Shown in pieces: positions 1-10,359 of a stretch of 64,000 bases of DNA. The stretch is from Takakia lepidozioides (taxonomy: Eukaryota > Streptophyta > Takakiopsida > Takakiales > Takakiaceae), in contig CM060733.1 in assembly GCA_030704615.1 (NCBI GenBank), positions 47,430,001 through 47,494,000 on the forward strand, written 5' to 3'. The first letter of the stretch is position 1. Every line of letters starts with the position of its first letter. Made by a program: the position numbers and the translations under genes. The notes beneath the pieces were generated by a model. The model was given only the letters and a program-made list of their open reading frames with translations, was not told where the DNA came from and did no database searches.

Positions 1-288
1 CAGAAAGCTCGAAGAGCTTATGGGATAAAAGGAAGCAGGATAAGGAAGAATGTTATAATGTGGGGTCCTCAACAAGCAGCCCTAAAACAACTAACGAAGG
101 TCAAGAGATTCAAGAAAAGTGGGGTATGTGTGGGTGGGGGGTGGAAAGTGATGAATTTGGGAAAGTCCATCAACCCATGTAGGTGAAACTGACTTGTGAT
201 CAGTACCCTCCTTTTCGCCCCCAAAAGAACTTCCCCCCTTGTCCCCTGCCAAAATGCAAGTTTGAATGACTTATGGAAATACACGCAG
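1..288. other. Left-edge sequence, no gene resolved
   Basis: No exon of the dioxygenase that follows could be recognised here. The stretch is probably its upstream intron. A usable acceptor (gcag) ends at about 288, just before the first residues that align with the family. Confidence 0.4.
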
Positions 289-1238
289 GGAAGTGATGGA
301 CAAATATGGAGGCGAAATTTTGAAATTGACAGACAGGATACTGGAGGCTCTCTCCCTACTGCTTGGATTACAGCGAACGTATCTGAAGGAAGTATTTGGT
401 GATCCTATGCTGGCTCTACGGTTGAACTTCTACCCACCATGCCCCCAGCCCGATCTAGTCCTGGGTTTGAGGCCTCACTCAGACCCAAATGTTATGACAG
501 TGTTGTACCAAGATGAGATAGGTGGCCTCCAAGTGAAGAAGGGCCACAAGTGGGTTGGAGTTACCCCTGTGCCAAATGCCCTTGTTGTCAATCTGGGTGA
601 TCAACTACAGGTAAATTATCCTTTTCTTTTCTGTGTGACAACTTCATAGGGCCAGCCAAATGACAATTTGGTTACATAGCTTTGAGTGTTGATGTAAGGC
701 GTCAATTGAAATTAGACGAGAATGAATCATCGCGATTCTGGCAAGTGCTACTGTAGCTTTGTACCTACACTAAGATGTAAGATTTGTTGCTGTGGTACTT
801 TTTTTGTCATGCACTCTGTGTAGAGGAAAGCTGCAGAAGTAGCTTGTGGCCAGCACTATGGGCGGGAGGGCTCTGCCCACCTCTGTAGCGGTTTTCCACA
901 TGAAGTCCCACCACTGAGTTTCAGGTGGACATTGTGTTAACCACTGCCAATGTGTACTTCCAGAACTGTTACTGACAGAGGTTGGGGACTAATTTGGTGG
1001 TCAGGTAGTGAGCAACAACAAGTTTCACAGTGTGGAGCATCGGGCAGTGACAAATCAAGGTGCATCCCGCCTGTCAGTGACAACTTTCTTGCATCCACAT
1101 GCCGATGCCATCCTCGGCCCAGCTCCAGAGCTTGTTGATGAAACCCACCCTGCACTCTTTGAGACCATCAATTACACTGAGTATCGCAAATCTTTTCATA
1201 AGAAGGCAGCCTTTGGAAAGACTCTGACTCCGAAGTAG
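289..1238 (+). CDS. 2-oxoglutarate/Fe(II)-dependent dioxygenase, C-terminal exons (5' part outside or missing)
   Basis: Soluble oxygenase of the plant DOXC type (SRG1, flavonol-synthase and norcoclaurine-synthase-like relatives), coupling 2-oxoglutarate decarboxylation to hydroxylation or desaturation of a small metabolite; the substrate cannot be told. Exon 289-610 encodes the double-stranded beta-helix core with the iron motif H-x-D in LRPHSDPN and ends at GDQLQ followed by a gt donor. Exon 1005-1238 starts after cag with VVSNNKFHSVEHRAV, which supplies the distal iron-binding His, then RLSV (the R-x-S 2-oxoglutarate clamp), and ends at a TAG. Both exons join in phase 0. The N-terminal third, including the start codon, is not visible upstream, although the frame is otherwise clean. 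The upstream exon boundary at 289 is an inference: an in-frame TGA at 263-265 rules out extension. A living gene cut by the window edge and a truncated copy are both possible. Confidence 0.8.
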
Positions 1239-2224
1239 AGTGCAACTTCATTTTCATTCATAAAATATGAAACAGCGGAAGTTGTGGAGGAAGAGGTGGA
1301 TGTACTGCTGTACGTGGGAATGTAGAGACACATAGGTCTTTTAGTTTACGCACAGATGAAGGAGAAACCCACTACTTCAGCATGTGGAAGTTGAGGAGGA
1401 GGGTGAAGGCACAGTTGTGGATAAAGTACATAATATATTTTTACTTTAACATGTAGTGTGTGAGCACCTCAGCACCAAAACATGTCATCTTGCAATGTTA
1501 GCAAAATGCTGTGGTGAAGAAACCCTTTGGTGTTATCTGAGACCCAAGCAGCAGGTGAATTAGAGCTCCTTTGGGAAAAGGACAATCGAGAAAGCACATG
1601 TAACTACAGTTCCAGTCATGAAAGGATGCAGACTAAAATTTCAACATGTTTGCAAAGCTCGGAGGTTTCATCATCTGTTCTGTACTCTATAGCATCTCGG
1701 GGCCTCAAAGCTATGAACCGTTCAACAGGGAAGACAACATGGCAATGAATTCAATTCCATGTGAAGTTGGCTTCCTAGTAAGACTTGTGTCCATTGAAAG
1801 AGGGCCCTATGAGGCACAGTGTCATTGCGTCTCAAAAAGGATGGTGAATGTGTGTGGATGGAAGAGATACCTGAACCTGAATGCAGATTAGACTCCCCAA
1901 ACAAGAGAGAGGTTCTCCATGAACTTAGTCTTGATGCAGTAAAGCATCATCAAGGATCACTTGTAGTTACTTGAAACCATGGATGGAGTTGAGGGCAGGA
2001 AGGGATTGCATCTGTTACTATATAGTCACACTCCAGACTCAGCCGCTCAGTGAAGGGATTTTCAAGTTTGAAAAATTCTGCTAGAGCAGGGGCTCTCTGT
2101 CCAGAGACTCAGAGCTCTAGCAAGCCTTGTGGTGCAGTACAGGTGCAATAACATGCCATAAAATAAGGCTGGAACTTCTGCTGTGGTGATTCCGTTTAGG
2201 CATCCTTGTAGAAGCAGCTTATAG
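1239..2224. other. Gap between dioxygenase pieces, no gene recognised
   Basis: Only short reading frames without family resemblance are present. It may include the 3' UTR of the first dioxygenase and upstream or intronic sequence of the second piece. Confidence 0.4.
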
Positions 2225-2370
2225 CAGCGGGCATATGCGATGGATCCTAAGAACATGTATTCACCTGGCTATGGAGGATGTTTTCATATGTCAAGAAACC
2301 AAGTGCTGGATTGGCATGACCAAGTCTACCATTACTTCCTTCTGCTCGAGAATCCACCATCCCTAAACTA
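2225..2370 (+). pseudogene. Second dioxygenase, isolated N-terminal exon piece
   Basis: After an acceptor (ttatag) the frame reads YAMDPKNMYSPGYGGCF and then SRNQVLDWHDQVYHYF. These match the conserved 'DPxN..GYG....S.xQxLDWxD' stretch that precedes the catalytic core in plant DOXC dioxygenases. No catalytic exon follows it before the minus-strand genes begin, so this is a fragment of a tandem relative of the gene at 289-1238, or the two pieces are a rearranged single locus. Substrate and function cannot be inferred. Confidence 0.55.
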
Positions 2371-2597
2371 TCACTACAATAGAGGACTGATAAAACCAAC
2401 TGGTCAAGGTTTCACACTTCCTACTTATGGAACTGTATGGAACACCAATCTCAATCCTTACTGATGAACTCAAAAATGAAATCCAGTGGAGTTTCCTACT
2501 TCCTACTTCCTTTCTGCTGCAATCACTCAAATTCTCAAATTGACCTAAGGCAATAACCTACTCCTCTTCCTTCCTATACAACCCTTGCAGACTTCAA

Positions 2598-3271
2598 TCA
2601 ATCATGTGGAACCGATCTGCGTACATCAGCTGCAATCAGCGATGCCAAGGCCTCGGCCGGAAATGTTTGCATAAAGGCATCAATACCAGATTTCGTCCAA
2701 GAAACGTGAACCTGCAGATTCACGTGCTGATAATCATCCAAGAGCTTCAAATACTCCTCTCCATTGATCTTAGTAGTAGTACCGAAAAAAAAAGGAATGA
2801 CGATACAGCTGCCTGCAATATGTTCAAGCGCTCTTGCGACTGTTGTTCGTCTACAAAGTCACGGAGATTGCTCTGCTGCTTCCGAATTTCACGAATAAGA
2901 CTCTCAGATTCACATTGATGGTTCAATTTAGCCGCACGGAATCTCTTGTTAGCATCCTTTGCGATCAATTTCAGCAAGGCGCGAGTCCCTGGCAACTTGT
3001 GCCAATCATGCAGCATCTGACGGATTTCAATACCCTGCTGCAGTTGGCGGCTTCGTGCGACAGTCAGCTGCAGCTGGCGATGCTCTTCATCTGTCTGGAG
3101 GGTAGCGAATGATCTCTTCACGCCTACCCCACCTTGCTTGACCACTTCCTCCACCGTCCTCGCATTGGGTGAAACTTTGTGAGCGAAAACCTTGTGGCAT
3201 CGCAAGTCGGTCCTCGACATACTCCCGATCTTCACGAACGCCGCGCTCATGGTCTCAAAATCGGCCACCAC
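2598..3271 (-). pseudogene. Unidentified small gene 'C', Gln-rich, one frameshift
   Basis: I do not recognise this family. The frame runs from an ATG at 3271 through a basic, Gln/Arg-rich, probably helical region (TDEEHRQLQLTVARSRQ, then LIREIRKQQSNLRDFVDEQQ). It then leaves frame in a homopolymer of nine A (T on the coding strand) at about 2786-2794. In the neighbouring frame a coherent tail continues (INGEEYLKLLDDYQHVNLQV to a TGA at 2598-2600). The total would be about 220 residues. It lies about 0.5 kb downstream of B1 on the same strand, so it could be a third gene of that mobile complex or an independent gene. No signal peptide or membrane segment is seen. Confidence 0.4.
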
Positions 3272-3780
3272 GCGCCTGTTCTACCTCTTACTAGTGGCTG
3301 AATGAACCTCCTAAACCAAAAAGAAAGTGAAACTTAGGCCTAAGGAGCAAGCGAGTAAAAAGAGAAAGATCGTGAAGAATTCTAAGGACCCGCCATAAGC
3401 AATTCACCATTTATCCACCCTGTCAAGGGGGCTAAATTGCATTGCCTCGCCCAATAATAGCAAGTGGGTCCCTATTTTTGGCCCCTTGTTGTGAAAATTT
3501 GTTAGAGGGATAGCCGGTTAGGCAGAAATTAACTAAAAAAAAAAAGTGCCTAATCCAAAAAAATTATTTTTGGCAAGAGTGCCTAATGGTATAAAAACTT
3601 GAATCTAATTTTTTTTAAACAAATAGAAAATAGAAAAAAATCTGAAACTCCATAGGTTCTTGCGTTGACTCAACTATCTCATCATGGGTTGCCTCATATC
3701 CAAGCTTTCCTTCTGACGTTGACCTATCGTTGAGATTAGCAAGCTCATCTACAATATGAAGATTTGCCAAACATCTACTC
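3272..3780. other. Spacer between genes C and B1
   Basis: AT-rich spacer with poly(A) runs (about 3534-3543 and 3608-3640) and no reading frame of interest. It would hold the 3' end of B1 and any promoter of gene C. Confidence 0.4.
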
Positions 3781-6348
3781 ATGCTATCAAATACATTGAG
3801 ATCAAGATAAATGTCCGGGACCTCTTCATAACAAGATCCCTTTCCAAGATATCATCGGAGGTGGCAAACAAGTCCCTTGCAAAATTAGCTCTCATAGCTT
3901 CTCCTTGAAACATGTGTTCGAATGCACGTAGAATGCCACATTGTTCCCAGCCGGACACAAGCGGCTTCCTGGAACTCCGACGCAAGGGTGGGGGAGAAAG
4001 CACAGCTGCTTGCACACGCGCAATACCTTCCACGTAGTCGGGAAGGACATAAGTAGGAGGTGGGCTCCAGCACAAGTCACTCAAATATATGGAGGACAGG
4101 GGCTACAGGAGAGCGTTTATAAGATTTCTGCCATAAAAAATGCATCATTTGGGTATCAATCAGAGAACAGAAGGGGAGGGGAGAGAGCATATGCACATGA
4201 GCAAATAGACACGAAATGAACTTACTCACATGAAAAGTCATTGTCCAGGTCCTTGTCGTCTCCGTCGTTGATATCAATTGGCACAGTGACGTCCTTCACA
4301 TTGGAGGTAGACGTGCCCCCTTGCAACTCGGCGAGGAGGCCAGTGAAAATATCCGCATCTCCTTCCATACCAAACAAGTGCCTGCCCCCTGCCTTGCAAG
4401 CATGGTAAGAAGCGCCTGCAAGAGAGAGAATGAAGGAAATGAGTATTAGAATATTGAGTAAAGAATGTACACAAGAAAAGAAATCGATGAGAAAGGCAAG
4501 AAGAGAAACTTGTGCCAAGAGTGAGATCTATGATGCGGGCCCCTGGCCAAGAACAAGTCTCAATGATCGTTTGGATAACAGCGGGGCTTTTCTCAAAAGC
4601 CCCTCTCCATGACATTCCATTTGGCTTTCGCAAACATACGTTGGAGTCGACATAGTTGTAGTGCATGTCGTTGACGACAGGATCAAACTTCTCGTTTATG
4701 AAACATCCTCCCCCATGAAGCTCAAACTCCCCCACTGTGGCGGGAGTGGACGGTGGATGTACCCTCACGAGACAGACGGCCTCAAATAGACGGGTCTGCG
4801 ATGAAGAGGAGAATAATTAGTGAGGAATGTTTCATAGCACATCTGGGGCGGGAGTGCAGACCCATTCCGGATAGTATGGATTCAGAGTCATTGCTCAGGT
4901 GGACCGCCATAAGTGAGTGCGCTGACACACTCAATTCAGGCAAATGCGCAACACCATGCCATAAGAGGGTGTACAGTGCAACTTCAACAGAGAAGACATA
5001 AAAAGAAAAGGATTTGAAATCTACCTTCTGCCTTGGGCAATCCCCCTTCATCAGATACAAGCTGTTGACATCGTTCTAGGTCTTGATAATCCGCATCCCC
5101 GAGGCTTTCAAGTAGCTTGCCAGCTCCCGGCGACATCTCAACGTGATGGATTGAATGATAACAAGAACCCCTGCATTGAAAAGGAAAAACTTGCAAAAAG
5201 AAAACACCCAACTCCAATATCTCTCGTCGAATTTGTTCCAGGTTGGGCAGGTGTCAGTGGGCAGAGATCGGCGTTCCAAATGTCAAGCCATTTCACTTTC
5301 ACCTCTGGCTCCACAACGGCAGTGGACAGACAATGTAGCTTCTCCTGCATAATTTCGGGCTTGGTACTATTCAGGTTTCAGTGGATCCTGACCTGATTCA
5401 AGAACTCTGTGCCAAAAGTGGGGTCGGCTATTCTGAGTTGTTTTACTCATGTAATGCCTCTTCGCGACCTCCATCTCCGCGTTCATAGCTCTTTCCTTTT
5501 GAGGATCATTCCCCTGGGTCTTTTTTGGCATAGTACTTTGCTTTCCCTTTCTCTCCAGCCTCCGCAATCTCTTGCTGCACATTTCAGTATATATCATATG
5601 AGTCAAGTGGTATTGGGAATGAACAAGTAGATAAAGCTCGGGAATGAATACTTACGGCGTACATGTAGTCACATGAAGCCTCCCTGGTCAGCTTGTACCA
5701 TGTGTCTGCGGATTCATAGGTCTCGCACTTCTTGTAAGCCTTAGCACTGATAAGGTTTTTGAAGGTGACCAGTGGCATTTGGCCCACCTAATTCTGTATC
5801 CTGAATAGAGTATGGACCAAATTCGTCGTCACGTATGCACTTTCGGTTCCCCTGCAGTCACAACACAAACTCTATGACCTCCTCCTCGACCAGCCAATAC
5901 AAAACAGACATAACAAAATGGAGAGTTTAGATGGCATTAAGGGTGAGCATTGCACTTACTTGTTGATGTCATGCATAGCCGTGAGAAATGTGGTGACGTT
6001 TCCTTTCGGATCTAGCACCATGGACGCCACAAGGTAGTGCCAGTCCTCTTCTGTGCTCTGATATTTGTTTATGACATTCATCCAGGCCATGAAGCGGTAG
6101 TTGCCATCCTAGATATGAAACATTTTCCCGGAGAACAACTGTGCGGACAGCCTCTTCGAAATATGGGCCTCGAACTCATCGTTTACTTCTCGCCAGATTG
6201 GATCCCAGCTTTTCACAATTGACTCGTCCACCAAGACCTCCATTCCAGTGGCATCGCATAAGGACATGTAAAACACCGGAGAACCCTCTAGGTATCCATG
6301 ACTGAAATCTTGCTCCAACTTGGAGACATCCCTGGTAAGGGCTGGTCG
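3781..6348 (-). pseudogene. Gene B1: ParB-like plus DNA-methyltransferase-like protein, degenerate copy
   Basis: Multi-exon minus-strand gene, about two-thirds identical by eye to B2 (15490-17840) where they overlap. Exons seen: 5950-6348 (KLEQDFSHGY..., then the ParB-box region, here with TAG for the Trp and Tyr for the His of WDGNH); about 5645-5790 (GQMPLVTFKNLISAK); about 5400-5600; 5240-5360 (KLHCLSTAVVEPE); 5045-5190; 4510-4795 and 4230-4415. The last two read RKPNGMSWRGAFEKSPAV, CSWPGARIIDLTLGTSAS and GRHLFGMEGD. That order (K-x-x-...-EKS, D-L-T-x-G-T motif I, acidic residue of motif II) is what beta-class N6/N4 DNA methyltransferase-like folds show. A DPPY-type motif was not found. 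The 5' end stops abruptly at about 6348 against a minisatellite. A C-terminal exon lies at about 3780-4080, where two frames are possible. The stop codon and frameshift near 5410-5540 argue against function for this copy. Confidence 0.6.
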
Positions 6349-6600
6349 ATTGAGGACGTGACTTCCGCGTGAGCGTGAGAGGTGATGTGGCGTGAGTGCA
6401 GACTCACACCAGCTGATGTGGCGTGAGCGTGGGGTCGCGCTGACGTGGCGTGAGCGTGAGGCTGCCGTGGCGTGGGCCTACTGACCTGTCAATATCCGGC
6501 TGATGTGGCAGTCGTCAGAATAACATGGCATCTAGACAACTTGCCAGATGCCATGTCATCAGAAACATATAGCACCTATAGCCGAGGGGCCTATAGCCGT
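6349..6600. repeat. GATGTGGCGTGAGCGTG minisatellite plus hairpin at the broken end of B1
   Basis: Imperfect direct repeats of a GTGGCGTGAGCGTG core (about 6360-6475) directly abut the point where B1 loses similarity to B2. They are followed by a perfect 11-bp inverted repeat with a 12-nt loop (6523-6533 and 6546-6556). Confidence 0.7.
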
Positions 6601-6824
6601 GGCATTCATTCATGCAAAACACCAGAAATCAAAATGTAGGAACGACTTGTGAAAGCATTTGCATCCATTCCATTTATTTTCGAACGACTATACACAAGAA
6701 AGAAATGACACACATTACACAACATAATTGGAGGCTGCATTGGCACCAAATATATGAAGGGACATCAAATTCAAGTTTCAACTCTTGTTAATGGAATTTG
6801 CAGATGACCAAAGTGAAGAGGATG
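6601..6824. other. 3' flank of gene A
   Basis: Short AT-rich stretch between the end of the transposase-like frame and the B1 minisatellite. No terminal inverted repeat was recognised. Confidence 0.3.
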
Positions 6825-8901
6825 CTATGTGCTTCTATCTCGCTGCATAAGTATATTCACCTCGTTGAAACTCATGGTGGCCTGGTGAATGAAGATGTCG
6901 CGTCTGGGATCACAAACCATTCTATTCAAGAAAATAAAATATAGATGCTTGCAGGGTATAAATTTTCCTGTATTTCCCAAACTTGTTGTAAGCATGCCAA
7001 CAAAATCAGGACAGGTGCAGTTGGGGAAATTTGAAATTGTGATGTCGTACAACCGGTCGTGCATAGCGGATGTGGAGGTCATCATAGTGTAGATTCGTCC
7101 ATACCCGGGATGTCGGCTTCCGTAGTGCTTGTAACACGACCTTGAAGCAATCGAGCAGATTCCACCTTGCCGAAATGCTCGGCAGTCGGAGGGAAACGAC
7201 GAACCAGCTTCCCATTTCGTTTTGTCGGCCATGCATCAGCGTTGGGTGGTGGCACTCCAAAACTTGCTGAAGTAGAAGCACCTGCATGTACAGAGGGGGC
7301 TCGCTGAAGGGAGAAGCCTGCCTCCTCCAACATGGCAATCTCGTGAGTTGTGAGATGTGTCCCCACCTTCACAGGCCAAACGCTTGGTGGAGGAGGCTTC
7401 ATGACAACCGATGGTCGCACAGTCCCACACACGCACCTACCACAGTCGTCAGGGCAGAACCAGGATTTGTGGTTCTTCGCCTCAGCTTGCCCGTAAGATG
7501 TGAACAAACCAGTGAAGGTCGAAGCCGGAGTGCGGACCTTGCCTCTAGATATGGAGAACTTGCATTTCTCACGATTGGTTGTTCTGATTGCCATGCACTT
7601 CACTCGAGACCCAACAGTGGTGCGTTCTATGTGCCAGACTTTGTCGGGGCACATGGACTCCGCCACAAGGGGGAGCACGTTTGCCTCCTGCCCCATTGCA
7701 CTCACTGTGGGAGATGGCTGCCTTTGGCTTTGTGACAAAGGATCGTCCGCACTGGATATGCCGAAAACGAACCTCTGATGAAATGGAACACGCGGCATGG
7801 AGAAGTTGTCTCTGTCCGGCCTGTGGGAGTCCGCATCCGACCCAGGATGGGTGTTCAATTTCCGTTTACAAGACCCGAATCTCTCCTCACCCTCCAGATG
7901 GGGAACTCTGGACACCAGTGGAGTTCTTTCCACACACATGCTGACAACCCTGACAATCTTGTTCGAATCCCCTGATCTTCTTGTTGCTCGCAACATCAAC
8001 TCGGACTTGTCTGGACCCTTGCCACCAACGCCACCCCGCAAGAACTCCCGATATCTCGTCTGTTGCAATAGAGCTCGAATCAGATCATCTGCCGTTGCCA
8101 CATACAAATCCCGGCCCCGCTTTCCAGATTGTTGCAACCATACATTATGCACTGTCTCCGCCAAATTGCAAGAGGGCATGTCCGCCATCTCCTCAATTGA
8201 GAAGTGCTGCAAAATGGAAAAACATATATCAGAAAGAGGACATGCACACCCTACTACAACAGACATGATTGGAAGATACAAACTCAATGAAATTTGCAAG
8301 CTTTCAAATGCACGAACCGTTGTCATGCATACTCCCCATTGTCTGTACCGGAAGTGCCAAAATCTCAGCCAGTCTTTTAGCGCTCTCATACTGTCTTCTG
8401 ATGCAACCCCATATGAGAACCACCAGGCACGAATTGTCTGGAACAATGTATTCGCCTCTGCCATGCTTTTGGCATCTTTGTACTGTTTGCATAGCCTAAG
8501 ATGAATAGGCTGCATTTCTGGTTTGATGTCTGCCTTTGTATGTTTCTCAAGGGACTGGGTCCAATGGAAAAGATATGTTCGCTTTCTTCCTGGCATTGGC
8601 ACATTTGGAACTCCTGATCCAAACACAATGCGAACAGCATTGAAATTCGCTTAAGCACTGTCGGCCGTAAATCCGGCGAAATTTGGAGATGAGACACCTT
8701 GGGAATCCATATAAGACTTCTCCACATTAGCTGTTGCAAATCCGCATCCTCTGATTGCATGTCACACACTGTAATTGTCATGACTCGCTGGTAGAAAGGA
8801 TCGTAAACATGACACACCATTGTAGTCCAGTCTTTCACTCGTTTGACGTTATCAAACATAAGGAAACAGTTCTGAAGATCGCCACCCTTCTGCATGCGCT
8901 T
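6825..8901 (-). pseudogene. Gene A, 3' half: DDE transposase-like core and SWIM zinc finger
   Basis: Downstream half of a large transposase-like gene; the 5' half is at 13443-14830, separated by a nested retroelement. From the insertion point the frame reads GGDLQNCFLMFDNVKRVKDW (first candidate catalytic Asp), TITVCDMQSED, then GFTADSA-stop-ANFNAVR (second candidate Asp, about 8660). Next come LFHWTQSLEKHT and SYGVASEDSMRALKDW (a candidate Glu), a Ser/Pro-rich linker, and at about 6930-7030 a SWIM zinc finger, NCTCPDF...CKH. The layout is that of Mutator-like or related DDE transposases. Damage: a frameshift near 8720, an in-frame TAA near 8655 and a frameshift near 7085. The precise superfamily is uncertain; a domesticated MULE relative is the main alternative. 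Confidence 0.6.
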
Positions 8902-9553
8902 TGTCACGGACATAGCCCAGAAGAACTTACCTGGAGTAAATACCAGAAGTTACCAAGTTACCATGTTATCAAAAGTTACCATGACTTACTGTGATTTACC
9001 GTGATCTACCATGATTTACCATTACTTACCAAATTACCGGGTGTTTACCAAATTACCAAAAATAACTTGGGAAACTACTCAGGAAGCTTCATTTGGAGGA
9101 AACTTCTCCATCAAGATACCTCCTTTGTTTAAGGAAGCTTCTCCATCAAGAAACCTTTGTTTAATCTTGGAAACTTCTCCAGCAAGAAACCTCCATATGG
9201 GAAGCTTCTTGGGGAAGCTTCTTAGTAGCCAGTATATGTAGGAGGCGAGACTGGACACTCTTTAGTCTCGCCAACACCAGTTCAAGCTACTCTTGTTTCC
9301 AGTTCCCAGTACTCCAGTCCAGTTCCCAGTACTCTAGCCCAGTTTCCAGTATCTGGTACTCCAGTCCAGTTTCCAGCATTCCAGTATTCAAGTCGTGTTC
9401 CAATATCTTGTACTCTTGTTCATTGTTATAAAGATCGTCTTGATTCATATTTACTCATCGTGCATTCGGCCACGCCGACCTTGACTTCTTGTCTAGCATT
9501 GTACCTCTAGTTTTATCTCTTGTTTGTGTTTAGTCATGTTCTCGTCCTTGACA
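8902..9553 (+). repeat. 5' LTR of the nested gypsy element
   Basis: 652 bp, TG...CA ends. It contains ten exact TTACC units between about 8925 and 9057, a TATA-like TATATGTA at about 9233-9240, and a perfect 9-bp inverted repeat GGCGAGACT/AGTCTCGCC spanning the expected transcription start (about 9243-9272). It also contains CAGTACTCCAGTCCAGTT-type direct repeats near 9300-9400. Confidence 0.93.
9231..9274 (+). promoter_or_regulatory. LTR core promoter and predicted RNA 5' end
   Basis: TATATGTA (TATATATA in the 3' LTR) is followed about 25-30 nt later by CTTTAGTCTCGCCAA (9260-9274). That is where a transcript should begin and is also the sequence complementary to the primer-binding position. 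Confidence 0.6.
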
Positions 9554-9555
9554 GT

Positions 9556-9570
9556 TTGGCAAGACTAAAG
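9556..9570 (+). other. Primer-binding position complementary to the element's own R region
   Basis: TTGGCAAGACTAAAG, two bases after the 5' LTR, pairs with 9260-9274 at 14 of 15 positions. It does not resemble the usual initiator-Met tRNA site (TGGTATCAGAGC). Confidence 0.65.
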
Positions 9571-9591
9571 TTTGTTCTTTAGTTAGTTAAG

Positions 9592-10350
9592 ATGGAAGGC
9601 ACATTTGCGGAAATGGTCACTACATTGTAGAGTTTTCAGCTCCAGATGCAAGAACTTCGTACATCTACCGCCCAATTGTAAACTGATTAGTCTCAAGATC
9701 TTGACAACGCTCTCCACAATTTGCAACAACAAATTTCGGAGTTAAAAGAGTCGAGCAATGGATCTTCAACCATACGAGTCTCTACTGCAACAGCTCCTAC
9801 TGCAACGGTTACTCTTCAACAGATTACGAGAGAACCAAAGATCAGCATGCCCGAGAAATTTGATGGGACGAGATCAAGATTTCGCGGTTTTGTTCAACAA
9901 GTACGACTGTTCCTACGACTACATCAACAACGCTACCCCGATGAAGGTATTCAAGTGGGATTCGTGGGCACCCTTCTATCAGGCACTGCCCTATCTTGGT
10001 TTGCACCGCTATTAGAAAAAAAATCGCATTTACTATATAATTTTGAAGCATTCATGTCCGAGTTCACTGCAACGTTTGGAGAAAATGATAGAGAGAGAGT
10101 TGCAAAAACAAAGAAGCGAAATTTTCGACAAGGAGCACGTCCTGCTTCCGTTTATGCTGCCGAATTTCGACAACTTGCGTGCGACCTCGACTGGAATGAG
10201 AAGAGCCTCATTAGTCACTTTCAATGTGGACTAAAAGATGATGTATAAGATTTGTTGTTGACAATGCCAAACGTGAGCACACTGAGTGAATTCATCACCC
10301 AAGTCATTGAATTCACTCAATTCACTCAATTCACTCAATTCACTCATTGA
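9592..10350 (+). pseudogene. gag of the nested gypsy element
   Basis: The ATG at 9592 is in frame with the main open stretch from 9721. Three stops (TAG, TAA, TAG) before 9721 stand where CAG/CAA codons are plausible. The capsid-like core shows PEKFDGTRSRFRGFVQQV, GTLLSGTALSWFAPL and FRQGARPASVYAAEFRQLA, the typical retrotransposon gag pattern shared with sushi-type elements and their domesticated animal relatives. The frame stops at 10246-10248 and then runs into a TTCACTCAA tandem repeat at the deletion junction. No CCHC knuckle remains. Confidence 0.85.
10301..10350 (+). repeat. TTCACTCAA short tandem repeat at the internal deletion junction
   Basis: Five near-identical 9-bp units lie exactly where gag stops and the RT connection begins, marking the point where zinc knuckle, protease and most of RT were lost. 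Confidence 0.85.
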
Positions 10351-10359
10351 ATCAGAAGA

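Noticed and set aside
7286-8504. Several plus-strand frames of 65-235 codons
   Set aside because: They are antisense shadows of gene A, whose minus-strand frame has family motifs (DDE, SWIM).
9554-9571. Conventional tRNA-Met primer-binding site
   Set aside because: No resemblance to TGGTATCAGAGC; complementarity to the LTR itself is far better.
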